64,000 bases of DNA from Oscillospiraceae bacterium (GCA_902764825.1 CACWXL010000001.1:434001-498000), one strand, 5' to 3'. Counted from the stretch's first letter, positions 43,754 to 55,077 are shown. The notes: generated from the letters alone by a model not told the origin. A program made the numbers and translations.

Positions 43754-44708
43754 TCTTTTTTCCTCCCTTAAACATTCCGATTAAGAAGCCGATTCCGGCA
43801 ATTAAGATTCCTACGCCGCAGATCGAAAGCATGAGAGGCAGCGTGGGTGTTGAGTATGATACGCCTGTGTTGGATACTACTTTTTCAGCATTGCCTGCGA
43901 GCATTGAAAGCACTCCGGACAAAATACCTGAGGATATAATGCAAAGGCCTACCTTGGTGCATGCGTTGAAGCGCAGATATCTTATGATAGCGAAGAATGC
44001 CCAGCACATTGCTACGAGGGGCATAGCGATCGCAAATGCCATAGGCGCGAACGTCTTCATCCCTGTATAAAGACCGATGCAGAACATCATGAAGGCAAAT
44101 GTGACAGTGTATGCGCTCATGATCGCAAGGCCCTTGTGATTCTTAAGATAAGCATTAACAGGTCTTCTGAATGCGATAAACGGCGCGAAAAGCATGGTCA
44201 GTCCGAAGAGCGTTGACGAAGCTGCTACTAAGAACCAGCTGCCTCTTGTGTAGATGGCGATGATTCCGAGGAGAAGCAGAACGCTTCCGGTAAATGCTGC
44301 CATCGTCGTGAACATCTTATTCTCCGGCACCATGAGCGGAACGATGATCAAAGATGCTGCTACAAGGATTCCTGCAAGAACTATAAAGAACCATGTAAGT
44401 CCTGCGCCTGTCGCAAGGTTTACGATGAGGCATACGAGGATCGGGATCGAGAAGATCAAAGCGATAATGCTTCCTGCAAATGCGCTCTTCCTCTTAAAGA
44501 ACTTTGCCTGGGAATTTATTACTTCGTCTTTTTCCTTAACGATCTTCTCGTCTATGGTAACGTCGCTCATATCGGCAAGCATCTTCTTGCATTCCGGGCA
44601 CTCGGCAAGATGCTCTTCAACGATCTTCTTTGTGACTTCGCTGCAGATATCGTCTTTATATAACGGCAGAAGATCTGAGATCAAATCACAATTATATTTC
44701 ATATTCAT
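43740..44708 (-). CDS. Zinc-finger anti-sigma factor-like membrane protein
   Basis: 322 residues. The cytoplasmic N-terminus (about 1-45) has the zinc-finger anti-sigma pattern HLAECPECKKML (HxxxCxxC). After a helical stalk, seven or eight transmembrane helices occupy about 75-318. It should hold the ECF sigma factor encoded just upstream inactive at the membrane until a signal arrives. It overlaps the sigma gene by 17 bases and the DUF4097 gene by 14, so the three are translationally coupled. The multi-helix membrane part is larger than the single helix of simple anti-sigma factors. Confidence 0.85.
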   Translation of the reverse strand: MNMKYNCDLISDLLPLYKDDICSEVTKKIVEEHLAECPECKKMLADMSDVTIDEKIVKEKDEVINSQAKFFKRKSAFAGSIIALIFSIPILVCLIVNLATGAGLTWFFIVLAGILVAASLIIVPLMVPENKMFTTMAAFTGSVLLLLGIIAIYTRGSWFLVAASSTLFGLTMLFAPFIAFRRPVNAYLKNHKGLAIMSAYTVTFAFMMFCIGLYTGMKTFAPMAFAIAMPLVAMCWAFFAIIRYLRFNACTKVGLCIISSGILSGVLSMLAGNAEKVVSNTGVSYSTPTLPLMLSICGVGILIAGIGFLIGMFKGGKKNENK

Positions 44709-45186
44709 CCATCCTTTCCTTGATCTTTAATCTGGCTCTGTGATACGTGACCCGGGCCCAGGTCTCGGTCTTTCCGAAGATAGAACCGATCTCCGCGAAT
44801 GACAGCTCACCGAAGACCCTCAGCTGGAAGACTTCCTTGTACGGTTCCTCCAGCTGATGGAGTATCGTGTGGATCCGAAGTGAGGTTTCCCTGTCGGAGA
44901 GCTTTTCCTCGATTCCCTTATTCTCATCTGCAAGCTCTTCCGGGACCTCATCTTCCTGGTTCGCGTAACGCCTCTTGGAGTCGATAAAGATATTCTTTGC
45001 TATCGCGCACAGCCACGTGTAACTGTCGCTGTCTCCCCTGAAGCTCTTATCAGTCGATATCGCCCTGAAAAAGGTCTCCTGGGTTATCTCCTCAGCATCG
45101 TTGCGATCCTTGGCAAGCGTCATTACGTAGGAGAAAACCTTCATGTAAAAGGCTTCATATAGCTTTTCTGCGGTTTTCTTATCCAC
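44692..45186 (-). CDS. ECF RNA polymerase sigma factor
   Basis: 164 residues. Region 2 (FSYVMTLAKDRNDAEEITQE, TWLCAIAKNIFIDSKRRY) binds core and the -10 element. Region 4 (LEEPYKEVFQLRVFGELSFA, EIGSIFGKTETWARVTYHRA) binds the -35. There is no SnoaL-like extension. The start is GTG at 45186. An ECF-type promoter, TGTAAC-16-CGTCTA, lies upstream (45222-45249), so it very likely transcribes its own operon. Companion genes: membrane anti-sigma and DUF4097 lipoprotein. Confidence 0.94.
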   Translation of the reverse strand: MDKKTAEKLYEAFYMKVFSYVMTLAKDRNDAEEITQETFFRAISTDKSFRGDSDSYTWLCAIAKNIFIDSKRRYANQEDEVPEELADENKGIEEKLSDRETSLRIHTILHQLEEPYKEVFQLRVFGELSFAEIGSIFGKTETWARVTYHRARLKIKERMDEYEI

Positions 45187-45221
45187 GTATCAAACAACCT
45201 TTCTTTTGTGATCTCACCTGT

Positions 45222-45249
45222 TAGACGTACGGATCGCAAATTCGTTACA
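45222..45249 (-). promoter_or_regulatory. ECF-sigma autoregulatory promoter
   Basis: TGTAAC (45244-45249), a 16-base spacer and CGTCTA (45222-45227), 36 bases before the GTG. The AAC...CGTC form is that of Firmicutes ECF promoters and is unlike the sigma-A promoters elsewhere in the window. Confidence 0.65.
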
Positions 45250-45303
45250 AGAAAATTGAAAATTCTTTCAAATTATTTTTCGAAGGGCTCAAAACCCTTG
45301 ATT

Positions 45304-46167
45304 TTATTGTGTTTCAGCTTGTTTAATCCCGACGGTCACCCTGTCATTTCCGCCGTAATCCCTGACCGTCATGCAGTTTTTAAGTCCGCCCTGCTCGAAA
45401 ATCTTCCTCACAGAGTCACCCTGTTCATACCCGTGTTCGACTATCAGGGCGCCGCCTTCCTTAAGAAGTTCCTTAGCAATATTAAGGAGAGGACCGTAAA
45501 AATCAAGACCCGTGTCTCCGGCCCTCAAGGCGAGATCCGGCTCGTGATCCTTGACCACGCTGTCCAATTCATCCATCTCCTTATTAGTTATGTAAGGAGG
45601 GTTGGATACGATGAAGTCGAGCTTTTCGAGCGCGGGGCAGGATGCCAGAATATCGTGCTTGATCACCTTTATATCTTCAGGCTTAAGCGCCTGAGATTCA
45701 ACGTTAGATGCCGAGATGCCTGCAGCGGTATCGCTGATATCGACAAGATACCCTTTCGCGCTGCCGCCTGCTCTTACTATCTCATTAGCTACGGAAATAC
45801 CTATACAGCCCGTGCCGGTGCAAAGATCAGCAAACCTTATATCAGCAAGACCTTGACCATATTCAGGCACATTAAGGATGTCACCTGACGCCATTTTGTT
45901 AATGCCGAGGAACTTTAAAGCGGACTCGACTACGATCTCCGTGTCGGCTCTCGGGATAAGAACGCCCGGAGCCACCTTATAGCACTCCTTATAGAAATGG
46001 CGGTATCCCAGAATATAAGCAAGAGGCTCGCCACAAGCGCGCCTCTTTACAGCTTCTTCTAAAGCATTACCTTCGAATTCTTCCTTAAGGATCTTAAGGT
46101 CCAGCAAAGCTTCATCGTCGCCGGATTCCTTCAAAAGATCCAGAAGCCTATCCTTACCAGTTGTCAT
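45304..46167 (-). CDS. prmC: Release-factor glutamine N5-methyltransferase
   Basis: 287 residues from ATG 46167. The N-terminal helical domain includes LAYILGYRHFYKECYKVAPG and VLIPRADTEIVVE. The SAM-binding domain has FADLCTGTGCIGISVA and the substrate motif FIVSNPPYIT. It methylates the GGQ glutamine of peptide chain release factors. A longer frame starts at 46206 inside the DUF1385 gene; ATG 46167 has AAGGAAG just upstream and overlaps the DUF1385 end by 14 bases. The gene prfA, often next, is not in the window; the ECF sigma gene follows instead. Confidence 0.94.
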   Translation of the reverse strand: MTTGKDRLLDLLKESGDDEALLDLKILKEEFEGNALEEAVKRRACGEPLAYILGYRHFYKECYKVAPGVLIPRADTEIVVESALKFLGINKMASGDILNVPEYGQGLADIRFADLCTGTGCIGISVANEIVRAGGSAKGYLVDISDTAAGISASNVESQALKPEDIKVIKHDILASCPALEKLDFIVSNPPYITNKEMDELDSVVKDHEPDLALRAGDTGLDFYGPLLNIAKELLKEGGALIVEHGYEQGDSVRKIFEQGGLKNCMTVRDYGGNDRVTVGIKQAETQ

Positions 46168-47287
46168 CTTCCTTGTTCTCCGGAATAACTGCCTGCATTG
46201 AAGCAATTGCTACCTCAACGATAGGACCGTCAGGCTCCTGGGTCGTGAACTTCTGGAGCCAGAGCCCGGGCTTCGACAAAAGCCTGCAGAACCAGTTCCT
46301 GTCGTGGCGTCCGACAAATCTCAGGATCTCATAAGAGATCGAACAGATGACCGGGATCGCTACAAGTCTGATCGCAACGTTGACCCACGCAGGCTGCGCG
46401 CCTGTGAAGATGCCGATGACCGTATAGATGATGATGGAAATGGCAAGAACGTTGAACATAAAGGATGTTCCGCAGCGGGGATGGAATCTTGTCTGCTTCA
46501 GTACGTTCTCAACTGTAAGCGGCAGGCCTGCCTCATAGCATGCGATAGTCTTATGCTCAGCGCCGTGATAACGCCATACTCTCTTGATATCCTTAAGCTT
46601 GGATGCGAAAACCAGATACAGAAGGAATATGATCAGTCTCAAAAGACCCTCAACAACGCTCGTAAGCGCATTGAACCATGTAAGTTCCCTCAAATATTCA
46701 GGTACGAACTTAAGAGCGATCTCAACCAGAAGTCTCGGAGCAAGAATGAAGAGTCCAACTGACAGAAGGATTCCGACGATAGCAGAGATCGTCATCATGA
46801 CGTTGAAGTGCCTCTCGGCAAATTCATCAAGACGCGACTTCTTCTCGCCTTCCTTCTTCTCATCCGGCTTGCCCTCTTCGGAGATATCGGCAGCCTTCAT
46901 GAGCGCGCCGGTACCCGTAACGAGCATCTTATAGAATCTGATGCAGCCTCTTATGAACGGAACCTTATCGAAATAAGATGTCTTCTCGCTCTGCTTGATC
47001 TCTTCAACATAGATCGTGCCGTCGCCCTTCCTTACAGCCATTGCGGTTCTTGAAGGTCCGACCATCATGACGCCCTCGATCAGGGCCTGACCGCCGATCG
47101 TTGTCTTCTTTACCGGAACGGGGCAGGACTTCTTGCCCTTCTTTTTCGAAGCCTTGGCAGGAGCAGGTGCCGGTGCGCTCTGCTCTTCTGCGATCGCACT
47201 TTCCTTAACCTGAGCCGCGGGCTCGATCGCTGTTTCCTCTATCATATCCGGATCGACCGGAACCATATTGCCTTTATTCTCTGACAT
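46154..47287 (-). CDS. DUF1385 (YqhQ-like) membrane protein
   Basis: 377 residues. The N-terminal 60 residues are low-complexity Ala/Pro/Glu then Lys. The DUF1385 domain opens with TTIGGQALIEGVMMVGPSRTA. About four or five transmembrane helices and the conserved YHGAEHKTIACYEAGLPLT and TRFHPRCGTSFMF follow. The His, Glu and Cys residues suggest metal binding, but the function is unknown. In Firmicutes it regularly sits between rpmE and prmC, as here. The overlap with prmC implies coupling. Its promoter region contains the 15-mer shared with the one near 18150. Confidence 0.9.
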   Translation of the reverse strand: MSENKGNMVPVDPDMIEETAIEPAAQVKESAIAEEQSAPAPAPAKASKKKGKKSCPVPVKKTTIGGQALIEGVMMVGPSRTAMAVRKGDGTIYVEEIKQSEKTSYFDKVPFIRGCIRFYKMLVTGTGALMKAADISEEGKPDEKKEGEKKSRLDEFAERHFNVMMTISAIVGILLSVGLFILAPRLLVEIALKFVPEYLRELTWFNALTSVVEGLLRLIIFLLYLVFASKLKDIKRVWRYHGAEHKTIACYEAGLPLTVENVLKQTRFHPRCGTSFMFNVLAISIIIYTVIGIFTGAQPAWVNVAIRLVAIPVICSISYEILRFVGRHDRNWFCRLLSKPGLWLQKFTTQEPDGPIVEVAIASMQAVIPENKEDDNW

Positions 47288-47330
47288 ATTCTTCCCCCAA
47301 ATCTAGGCATAATTATTCATTCTGCCTTGG

Positions 47331-47336
47331 ATTATA
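47331..47336 (-). promoter_or_regulatory. Probable -10 element of the DUF1385-prmC operon
   Basis: A perfect TATAAT on the minus strand about 45 bases before the ATG. At 17 bases the -35 position reads ATATCA, a poor match, and lies inside the repeated 15-mer at 47348-47362, suggesting an activator-dependent promoter. Confidence 0.4.
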
Positions 47337-47347
47337 TCATTTTAAAT

Positions 47348-47362
47348 CGCGCGTGATATTAC
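47348..47362. promoter_or_regulatory. 15-mer shared with 18148-18162
   Basis: CGCGCGTGATATTAC, an exact inverse copy of the sequence upstream of the methionine gamma-lyase-like gene. Here only a half dyad is present, over the -35 region of the DUF1385 gene. Confidence 0.35.
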
Positions 47363-47421
47363 AGAGTAAAGGCAAATTAGCGGTGTGTACGGATTAATAA
47401 CGTTTTCCCGATAAACAAAAA

Positions 47422-47444
47422 AGGTTGTCTGCAATAGACAACCT
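47422..47444 (-). terminator. rpmE terminator
   Basis: A 9-base stem AGGTTGTCT / AGACAACCT with a 5-base loop, followed by TTTTTTGTTT on the minus strand, 25 bases after the rpmE stop. Confidence 0.85.
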
Positions 47445-47469
47445 CTTGTTAGCTTTTGTTGAACGAGAA

Positions 47470-47670
47470 TTAAGCCTTTTCCATTCTCTTCTTGAACTTA
47501 TCAACACGTCCGCCTGTATCAACGAGCTTCTGCTTGCCTGTATAGAACGGGTGGCAGTTGGAGCAGATATCAACTCTCAGATCGCTCTTTGTGGAAAGAG
47601 TCTCGAATGTGTTGCCGCATGCGCACTTAACAGTGACAAGATGCGTCTTAGGATGAATTCCTTCTTTCAT
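47470..47670 (-). CDS. rpmE: Ribosomal protein L31
   Basis: 66 residues, the zinc-binding (C+) form. C16/C18-type and [11 protein letters not shown] cysteines coordinate zinc ([20 protein letters not shown]), followed by [12 protein letters not shown]. It bridges the 50S and 30S subunits. It has its own promoter at the end of rho and a terminator, and GAGAGGTG before the ATG. The rho-rpmE-DUF1385-prmC order is conserved in Firmicutes. Confidence 0.96.
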   Translation of the reverse strand: MKEGIHPKTHLVTVKCACGNTFETLSTKSDLRVDICSNCHPFYTGKQKLVDTGGRVDKFKKRMEKA

Positions 47671-47753
47671 GTCCTTTCACCTCTCAATCAAAGATATGAC
47701 GCGTAACCCTAATCTCACGTATGTCATACCGGATTCTTCGTGTTAGCCTTGCT

Positions 47754-47778
47754 ATATTACTTGAATAGCTTCCGGTTG

Positions 47779-47782
<4 letters not shown>
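47754..47782 (-). promoter_or_regulatory. rpmE promoter
   Basis: A perfect TTGACA (47777-47782), a 17-base spacer and TAATAT (47754-47759) on the minus strand; the -35 overlaps the last codons of rho. Confidence 0.65.
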
Positions 47783-49830
<2,048 letters not shown>

Positions 49831-49943
49831 AAACGCCTTTCGAAAAATGTAATGATCGCAAATCCGTTATATGCCTATACGCAGTAATACTTAAATGGGA
49901 TATCAAACTTCAAACGTAAAAGGAAAATATCGAAATATAAAGA

Positions 49944-49974
49944 ATGCGCGCCGGGGACTTCACCCGACGCGCAT
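49944..49974 (-). terminator. mreB terminator
   Basis: GC-rich stem ATGCGCGCCGGG / CCCGACGCGCAT with one mismatch, followed by TCTTTATATTT on the minus strand, about 40 bases past the mreB stop. The T run is broken, so strength is uncertain. Confidence 0.65.
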
Positions 49975-50014
49975 AATATAACATTTGTTATAGTTTCAGT
50001 CAATCAAATAGGTT

Positions 50015-51025
50015 TTAGTTATCAGAAAGTGCCGCAAATTTATCCATCATGTCGAGCGCCTTACCTGTACCGATTACAACGCAGGAAACAGGGTCCTGTG
50101 CGAGGTATACGTCGATACCGATCCTGTTGGACAGCATGTGGTCAAGACCGTAGAGCATAGCGCCGCCGCCCGTCATAACGATACCTCTCTGTGAGATATC
50201 AGCCATGAGTTCCGGAGGTGTTCTCTCAAGAACGTTGTGTACGGCCTCGAAAATCTGTGTGATAGGCTCTTCCAGTGCTTCGAGCATCTCTGTGGAAGAT
50301 ACCGTAACTGTTGAAGGAAGACCCGTGATGATGTTTCTTCCCTGAACGTCCAGTGTGAGCTCCTCGTCTCTCGGATAAGCGCAGCCGATCTCGATCTTGA
50401 GCTTCTCTGCCGTCTTCTCACCGATGAGAATGTTATGTCTCTTACGAACATGCTTGATGATGGCTTCGTCGAACTTGTCGCCTGCAACCTTCAAAGATGC
50501 GTCAACAACAGGCTCGCAAAGTGAGATAACGGAGATATCAGTAGTACCGCCGCCGATATCTACTACCATTGAACCGCATGCCTTAGTGATATCGATACCT
50601 GCACCGATTGCTGCTGCGATAGGCTCTCTGATGAGGAATACGTCCTTGGCGCCTGCATGACGGCAGGCATTCTCTACTGCCTGCTGCTCAACGGGTGTGA
50701 TTACCGAAGGAACGCATACTACGATGGTGGGCTTGAAATATGTGGCACGAAGACCTGTGCATACACGGCCGATAAATGCCTTGAGCATTACTTCCGTAGC
50801 TCTGAAGTCAGAGATAACGCCTTCACGCAAAGGACGGATAGCCTCAACGATACCCGGTGTACGACCGAGCATGAGGGAAGCTGATTCACCGACTGCCAGG
50901 ACCTTACCGGTCTTGCTGTTTACAGCAACAACAGAAGGTTCCTTAAGAACGATACCCTTACCTCTGATGTAAACAAGAACACTGCTGGTGCCGAGATCGA
51001 CACCGATTTCCATGCCTAGACCCAT
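50015..51025 (-). CDS. mreB: MreB/Mbl rod-shape actin homologue
   Basis: 336 residues. Actin-fold phosphate loops GVDLGTSSVLVYI and MVVDIGGGTTDISVI, connecting IREPIAAAIGAGI, the late ITGLPSTVTV and ADISQRGIVMTGGGAMLYG. The N-terminus lacks a long amphipathic helix. The protein polymerises at the membrane to guide lateral cell-wall synthesis. The usual partners mreC and mreD are absent, so this is probably a stand-alone Mbl/MreBH-like paralogue. GAGGTG lies seven bases before ATG 51025; an ATG four codons later is also possible. Divergent from leuS. Confidence 0.95.
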   Translation of the reverse strand: MGLGMEIGVDLGTSSVLVYIRGKGIVLKEPSVVAVNSKTGKVLAVGESASLMLGRTPGIVEAIRPLREGVISDFRATEVMLKAFIGRVCTGLRATYFKPTIVVCVPSVITPVEQQAVENACRHAGAKDVFLIREPIAAAIGAGIDITKACGSMVVDIGGGTTDISVISLCEPVVDASLKVAGDKFDEAIIKHVRKRHNILIGEKTAEKLKIEIGCAYPRDEELTLDVQGRNIITGLPSTVTVSSTEMLEALEEPITQIFEAVHNVLERTPPELMADISQRGIVMTGGGAMLYGLDHMLSNRIGIDVYLAQDPVSCVVIGTGKALDMMDKFAALSDN

Positions 51026-51241
51026 TTTTTCACCTCATATATATCAGAAAACGCCATATTTTGACGTGTTAGTCCGCAAAAATTCAATTTATTATTACAT
51101 CACGTATAGTAAAAATCAATTACGCGATGCCCTATTTTAAGTGACATTCTGATTTCAATTTGTGGCGATTTGTAGGTAATTGCTACGTTTTTCGAGGGCA
51201 AGTTCCGTACATAATTACTGTAAATTCATTAACGCACGGAG

Positions 51242-51247
51242 TATAAT
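51242..51247 (+). promoter_or_regulatory. Probable -10 element of leuS
   Basis: A perfect TATAAT 33 bases before the leuS ATG. The -35 position at 17 bases reads TGTAAA, weak. The 254-base gap to mreB shows no T-box-like specifier or terminator hairpin and otherwise holds nothing I recognise. Confidence 0.45.
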
Positions 51248-51279
51248 TAGTTGTTTCAATATAAGAAAGGAGTCTTTTT

Positions 51280-53763
51280 ATGAGTTATTCAATTGAGACC
51301 GACAAGAAGTGGCAGGCAAAATGGGCTGAGACAGAGCTCTACAAGTTCAATCCCGATGCAGAGGGAAAGAAGCTATATTGCCTTGAGATGTTCTCTTATC
51401 CTTCCGGAGCTAATCTTCATCTAGGTCACTGGTATAACTATTCACTTACCGACTCCTGGGCAAGGTTTAAGCACATGCAGGGCTATAACCTTTTCCACCC
51501 CATGGGATTCGACTCTTTCGGACTCCCTGCAGAGAACTATGCGATCAAGACAGGCATCCATCCTCAGGATTCCACGCTCAAGAATATCGACACAATGGAA
51601 AAGCAGCTCCAGGCAATGGGCACAACAGTAGATTGGGATTATGAAGTTAAGACATGCATGCCCGACTACTACAGATGGAACCAGTGGTTCTTCATCGAGC
51701 TCTACAAGAGAGGCCTTGCTTACCGTAAGAATGCACCTGTTAACTGGTGTCCTTCATGCAAGACCGTTCTTGCAAATGAGCAGGTAATCGACGGCACTTG
51801 CGAGAGATGCCATACGGAAGTTGTACGTAAGAACATGACTCAGTGGTTCTTTAAGATCACAGAGTATGCTCAGGAACTTTTAGATGACCTTCCGAAGCTC
51901 GACTGGCCTGAGAAGACCAAGAAGCTCCAGAAGAACTGGATCGGCAGATCTGAGGGTGCTCAGGTAGCACTTTACGTCGAGAAGAACGGCGAGCGTCTTA
52001 CAAATGAAGACGGTTCTCCCATGAAGCTCGAAGTATTCACGACAAGAGTCGATACGTTCATGGGTATCACATATGTCGTTATCGCACCTGAGTCAGAGCT
52101 CTGCGCTAAGCTTACTACTGACGAGTGCCGCGAAGCCGTTGAAGCTTACCGCCAGGCAACTGCTAAGGTAAACGAGATCGACCGTATGTCCACAACACGT
52201 GAGAAGACGGGCGTTTTCACAGGCGCTTATGCTATTCATCCTTTGAACGGCAGAAGAGTTCCGATCTGGGCAGCAGATTATGTTGTTGCAGGTTACGGCA
52301 CGGGCGTTGTCATGGCTGTTCCTTCCCACGATGAGAGAGACTTCGATTTCGCTCACAAGTACGGCCTCGACATCATCCGCGTTATCCAGCCCGAGCAGGG
52401 TGTTGACAGTGATCTCCCTTACTGCGAAAAGAAGGGTTATCTCACAAACTCCGGCGAATTCGACGGAATGGAGATGCACGACGCACAGAAGGCTATCGTT
52501 GCAAAGCTCAACGAGATCGGCATGGGCGAATGGAAAGTAAACTACAGACTCAGAGACTGGCTCATCTCCCGTCAGAGATACTGGGGAACGCCTATCCCGA
52601 TGATCCACTGCCCTTCATGCGGTGTCGTACCTGTACCCGAAGAGGAACTCCCTGTTCTTCTCCCTTACGACGTTGAGTTCACACCCGACGGTGAGAGCCC
52701 TCTTGCCAAGTGCGAATCATTCATGAACTGCAAGTGCCCCAAGTGCGGCGGCGATGCAAGACGTGACCCTGATACGATGGATACTTTCGTTGACTCGTCA
52801 TGGTATCAGTTCAGATATCCTGATAACAAGAACGACAAGGAAATGTTCTCCAAGGAGAAGATCGACAAGTTCTGCCCTGTTGACAAGTACGTAGGCGGCG
52901 CTGAGCACGCATGCATGCACCTGCTCTATGCGAGATTCTTCACAAAGGCTATGCGTGATATGGGTATGCTCGATTTCGACGAGCCTTTCACAAGCCTCGT
53001 TCACCAGGGCACTATCCTTGGACCTGACGGACAGAAGATGAGTAAGTCCAGAGGCAACACAGTTGCACCTGACGACTATATCAGCAAGTACGGTTCTGAC
53101 GTATTCAGAACATACTTAGGATTCGGCTTTGCATACATCGAGGGCGGTCCGTGGGCAGATTCTGGACTTCAGGCTATCGTTAAGTTCTTCAGAAGAATAG
53201 AGACATGCGTTGCAGACTGCGCAGGCGCTTCCGCTTCTGCAGTTCCCGCCAAGGCTGACATGACATCTGCTGATAAGGAACTCAACTATGCTGTCAACTA
53301 TGCGATCAAGAGCTCAACGGCTGATATCGAGAAGTTCCAGTTCAATACTCCTATCGCACGTATGATGGAGCTCTTGAACGCTATCACGAAGTATAGCCAG
53401 GATGCTTCCGCTAAGGCTGAATTCAAGAGATACGCTACAGAGAAGCTCGTTCTCCTCCTCGCACCCTTCGCTCCTCACTTCACCGAAGAACTCTGGTGCG
53501 AAGTATTGGGCAACGGCTATTCCGTATATAACCAGAAGTGGCCTGAAGTAGACGAGTCCGCTCTCGTTAAGGATGAGATCGAGATCGCAGTCCAGATCAA
53601 CGGCAAGGTCCAGTTCAAGGTCAACATCCCTGCTGAAGCTGACCAAGCTGCAGTAGAAGCTATCGTTAATGCTGACGACAGGCTCGCAGGCGCTCTTGCA
53701 GGCAGGTCGATCGTCAAGTTCATCTACGTTAAGGGCAGGATCGCCAACATCGTAGCGAAGTAA
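51280..53763 (+). CDS. leuS: Leucyl-tRNA synthetase
   Basis: 827 residues, normal length. Class I motifs: [16 protein letters not shown] (HIGH at 47-50) and [11 protein letters not shown] (KMSKS at 586-590). The CP1 editing domain (about 220-425) has [12 protein letters not shown] (the TTRxDT motif) and [13 protein letters not shown] with the editing Asp. Zinc-finger cysteine pairs CPSCKTV/CERCH and CPSCGVV/CPKCGGD are present, and a leucine-specific domain precedes KMSKS. It charges tRNA-Leu. AGAAAGGAG precedes the ATG. Transcribed alone, with a terminator 30 bases after the stop. Confidence 0.97.
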   Translation: MSYSIETDKKWQAKWAETELYKFNPDAEGKKLYCLEMFSYPSGANLHLGHWYNYSLTDSWARFKHMQGYNLFHPMGFDSFGLPAENYAIKTGIHPQDSTLKNIDTMEKQLQAMGTTVDWDYEVKTCMPDYYRWNQWFFIELYKRGLAYRKNAPVNWCPSCKTVLANEQVIDGTCERCHTEVVRKNMTQWFFKITEYAQELLDDLPKLDWPEKTKKLQKNWIGRSEGAQVALYVEKNGERLTNEDGSPMKLEVFTTRVDTFMGITYVVIAPESELCAKLTTDECREAVEAYRQATAKVNEIDRMSTTREKTGVFTGAYAIHPLNGRRVPIWAADYVVAGYGTGVVMAVPSHDERDFDFAHKYGLDIIRVIQPEQGVDSDLPYCEKKGYLTNSGEFDGMEMHDAQKAIVAKLNEIGMGEWKVNYRLRDWLISRQRYWGTPIPMIHCPSCGVVPVPEEELPVLLPYDVEFTPDGESPLAKCESFMNCKCPKCGGDARRDPDTMDTFVDSSWYQFRYPDNKNDKEMFSKEKIDKFCPVDKYVGGAEHACMHLLYARFFTKAMRDMGMLDFDEPFTSLVHQGTILGPDGQKMSKSRGNTVAPDDYISKYGSDVFRTYLGFGFAYIEGGPWADSGLQAIVKFFRRIETCVADCAGASASAVPAKADMTSADKELNYAVNYAIKSSTADIEKFQFNTPIARMMELLNAITKYSQDASAKAEFKRYATEKLVLLLAPFAPHFTEELWCEVLGNGYSVYNQKWPEVDESALVKDEIEIAVQINGKVQFKVNIPAEADQAAVEAIVNADDRLAGALAGRSIVKFIYVKGRIANIVAK

Positions 53764-53791
53764 TAGCTAAATAGAATTAAAGTATTCGAAG

Positions 53792-53816
53792 AGAGGCTGT
53801 CACCGTGACAGCCTCT
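53792..53816. terminator. Terminator shared by leuS and the convergent ATPase gene
   Basis: A perfect stem AGAGGCTGTC / GACAGCCTCT with a 5-base loop, then TTTATTCTT on the plus strand. It directly abuts the stop codon of the minus-strand gene at 53817. Confidence 0.8.
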
Positions 53817-54638
53817 TTATTCTTCTTCAAATTCAGCCTTATGCTTTTCGAAAAAGTCGTAAAAATATCTCACGTTCTCGAGTTCAGTCCAGCTTGAGAT
53901 TTTGAAATCTTTGGAATCGAGATCGTATATCTTTGCATTAAGTATTCCGAGCATAAAAGGAGAATGCGTGGCGATGATGAACTGGCATCCGAGAAGCCTT
54001 GCCATCTCATTGATCTTCTCTGCAAGACGCACCTGATTTGACGGCGACAGCGACACTTCCGGCTCATCCAGAAGGTATAGTGCATTCGGCCTTATGAATT
54101 CCTCGAAAAACTGGAAAGCGGTCTCACCGTTTGAATACTTCTCCTGCGCGAACATGATATATGCCTGAAGCTGTTTGCCCTGCTTCGACGCAAGGAAATC
54201 GTCAGCCTCTTCTTTGCTTTTCCCGTCCGAGATCTGATCGTAAGCAAGGCTCTCTTCTAGCACAGACTTTTGCTGGATCTTCTTGATCTCATACAGGATG
54301 TCTTCGCTCTTAATGTAACGGCTGTCCTGCGGCAGCGATCTAATTGTCCTGCCAAGTTCATCCTCGCCAAGCCAATACGAGCATTCAGATACAAATCTTC
54401 CGCAGTAATCCTCATTGCCGAACTTGTTCGGCGTAGCATATTCCTTGCCCTTGATCTTAAGCTTGTTTGATATCAGGTTAAGAAGCGTGGATTTGCCCGA
54501 ACCGTTATTCCCGTACAAGACCGTTATCTGCTCGAAAAAGAACACCATCCCTTCCCTGCGCCTGAACACGTTATAAGGGTAGATGTTAGGGCACGACAAT
54601 CTCTCAGGACTTAATCCGAAACTTTGTAAATAGATCAT
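53817..54638 (-). CDS. Stand-alone AAA (ABC-like) ATPase
   Basis: 273 residues. Walker A TVLYGNNGSGKSTLLNLI (about 40-57), Walker B NALYLLDEPEVSLSPSNQ with catalytic Glu, and the switch His in FIIATHSPFML. The insertion between them is short and helical and holds no zinc hook. This is the AAA_21/AAA_15 group, which resembles ABC and SMC ATPases and OLD-type defence proteins but is also found in housekeeping contexts. It has no membrane or nuclease domain and no partner nuclease next to it. It lies in a small variable spot between leuS and coaX with a nuclease/transposase relic. The role is unknown. Confidence 0.8.
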   Translation of the reverse strand: MIYLQSFGLSPERLSCPNIYPYNVFRRREGMVFFFEQITVLYGNNGSGKSTLLNLISNKLKIKGKEYATPNKFGNEDYCGRFVSECSYWLGEDELGRTIRSLPQDSRYIKSEDILYEIKKIQQKSVLEESLAYDQISDGKSKEEADDFLASKQGKQLQAYIMFAQEKYSNGETAFQFFEEFIRPNALYLLDEPEVSLSPSNQVRLAEKINEMARLLGCQFIIATHSPFMLGILNAKIYDLDSKDFKISSWTELENVRYFYDFFEKHKAEFEEE

Positions 54639-54684
54639 ATAAACTCCGGCAAATTATTTATCTGAACATAATCCTACCACTTCA

Positions 54685-54978
54685 ATGGTCCGATTAATCG
54701 AACGCATCGTTAGAAGGCACATCAAAGACTGTGATTGCTTGCCATTCAATGATGGAGAACATATCATATATGTGAATGATAAAGTAAGATATTTCAAGGA
54801 GACCGAGGAAGGGGTTGAGACTATGTGCAAAGCAATGGATGATTTAAGAGAAGAGGTTCGAATCGAGAACGCCCGCAAAATGCTTGCTAATGGCAAGTTT
54901 TCATTGGATGATGTCGTCGAGTGCTCCGGTCTTCCTCTCGAGAAAGTAAAGGAGCTTGCAGAGAATAAGACTGCATAA
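54685..54978 (+). pseudogene. Relic of an Rpn/PD-(D/E)XK nuclease-transposase family gene
   Basis: A 97-residue frame without a ribosome site. NDGEHIIYVN resembles the mid-region of Rpn/PDDEXK_2 proteins. DKVRYFKETEEGVETMCKAM followed by the tail ENARKMLANGKFSLDDVVEC and LPLEKVKEL is their usual C-terminal end. From memory of the family, some 25-30 residues normally separate these two parts, so this copy lacks the N-terminal nuclease core and has an internal deletion. It is probably non-functional, though the short frame might still be translated. A terminator follows. Confidence 0.6.
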
Positions 54979-55005
54979 GCATCTTTGTTCTTCCGCGAAT
55001 AATCA

Positions 55006-55034
55006 ACGGGCTGCCCAAGTACTGGACAGCCCGT
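55006..55034 (+). terminator. Terminator after the nuclease relic
   Basis: ACGGGCTGCCCA / TGGACAGCCCGT stem (one mismatch) with a short loop, followed by TTTTAAG on the plus strand, about 30 bases past the relic's stop. Confidence 0.7.
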
Positions 55035-55077
55035 TTTTAAGTTGGAAAAACCGAGAAAGTAAGTTGTTCTTTTACGA

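Noticed and set aside
45270..45303. Hairpin AAGGG/CCCTT after prmC as a terminator
   Set aside because: On the minus strand it is followed by A-rich, not T-rich, sequence, so termination is not supported.
51026..51279. Possible T-box riboswitch before leuS
   Set aside because: No T-box-like conserved stretch, specifier hairpin or leader terminator can be seen in the 254 bases; only a -10 element is clear.
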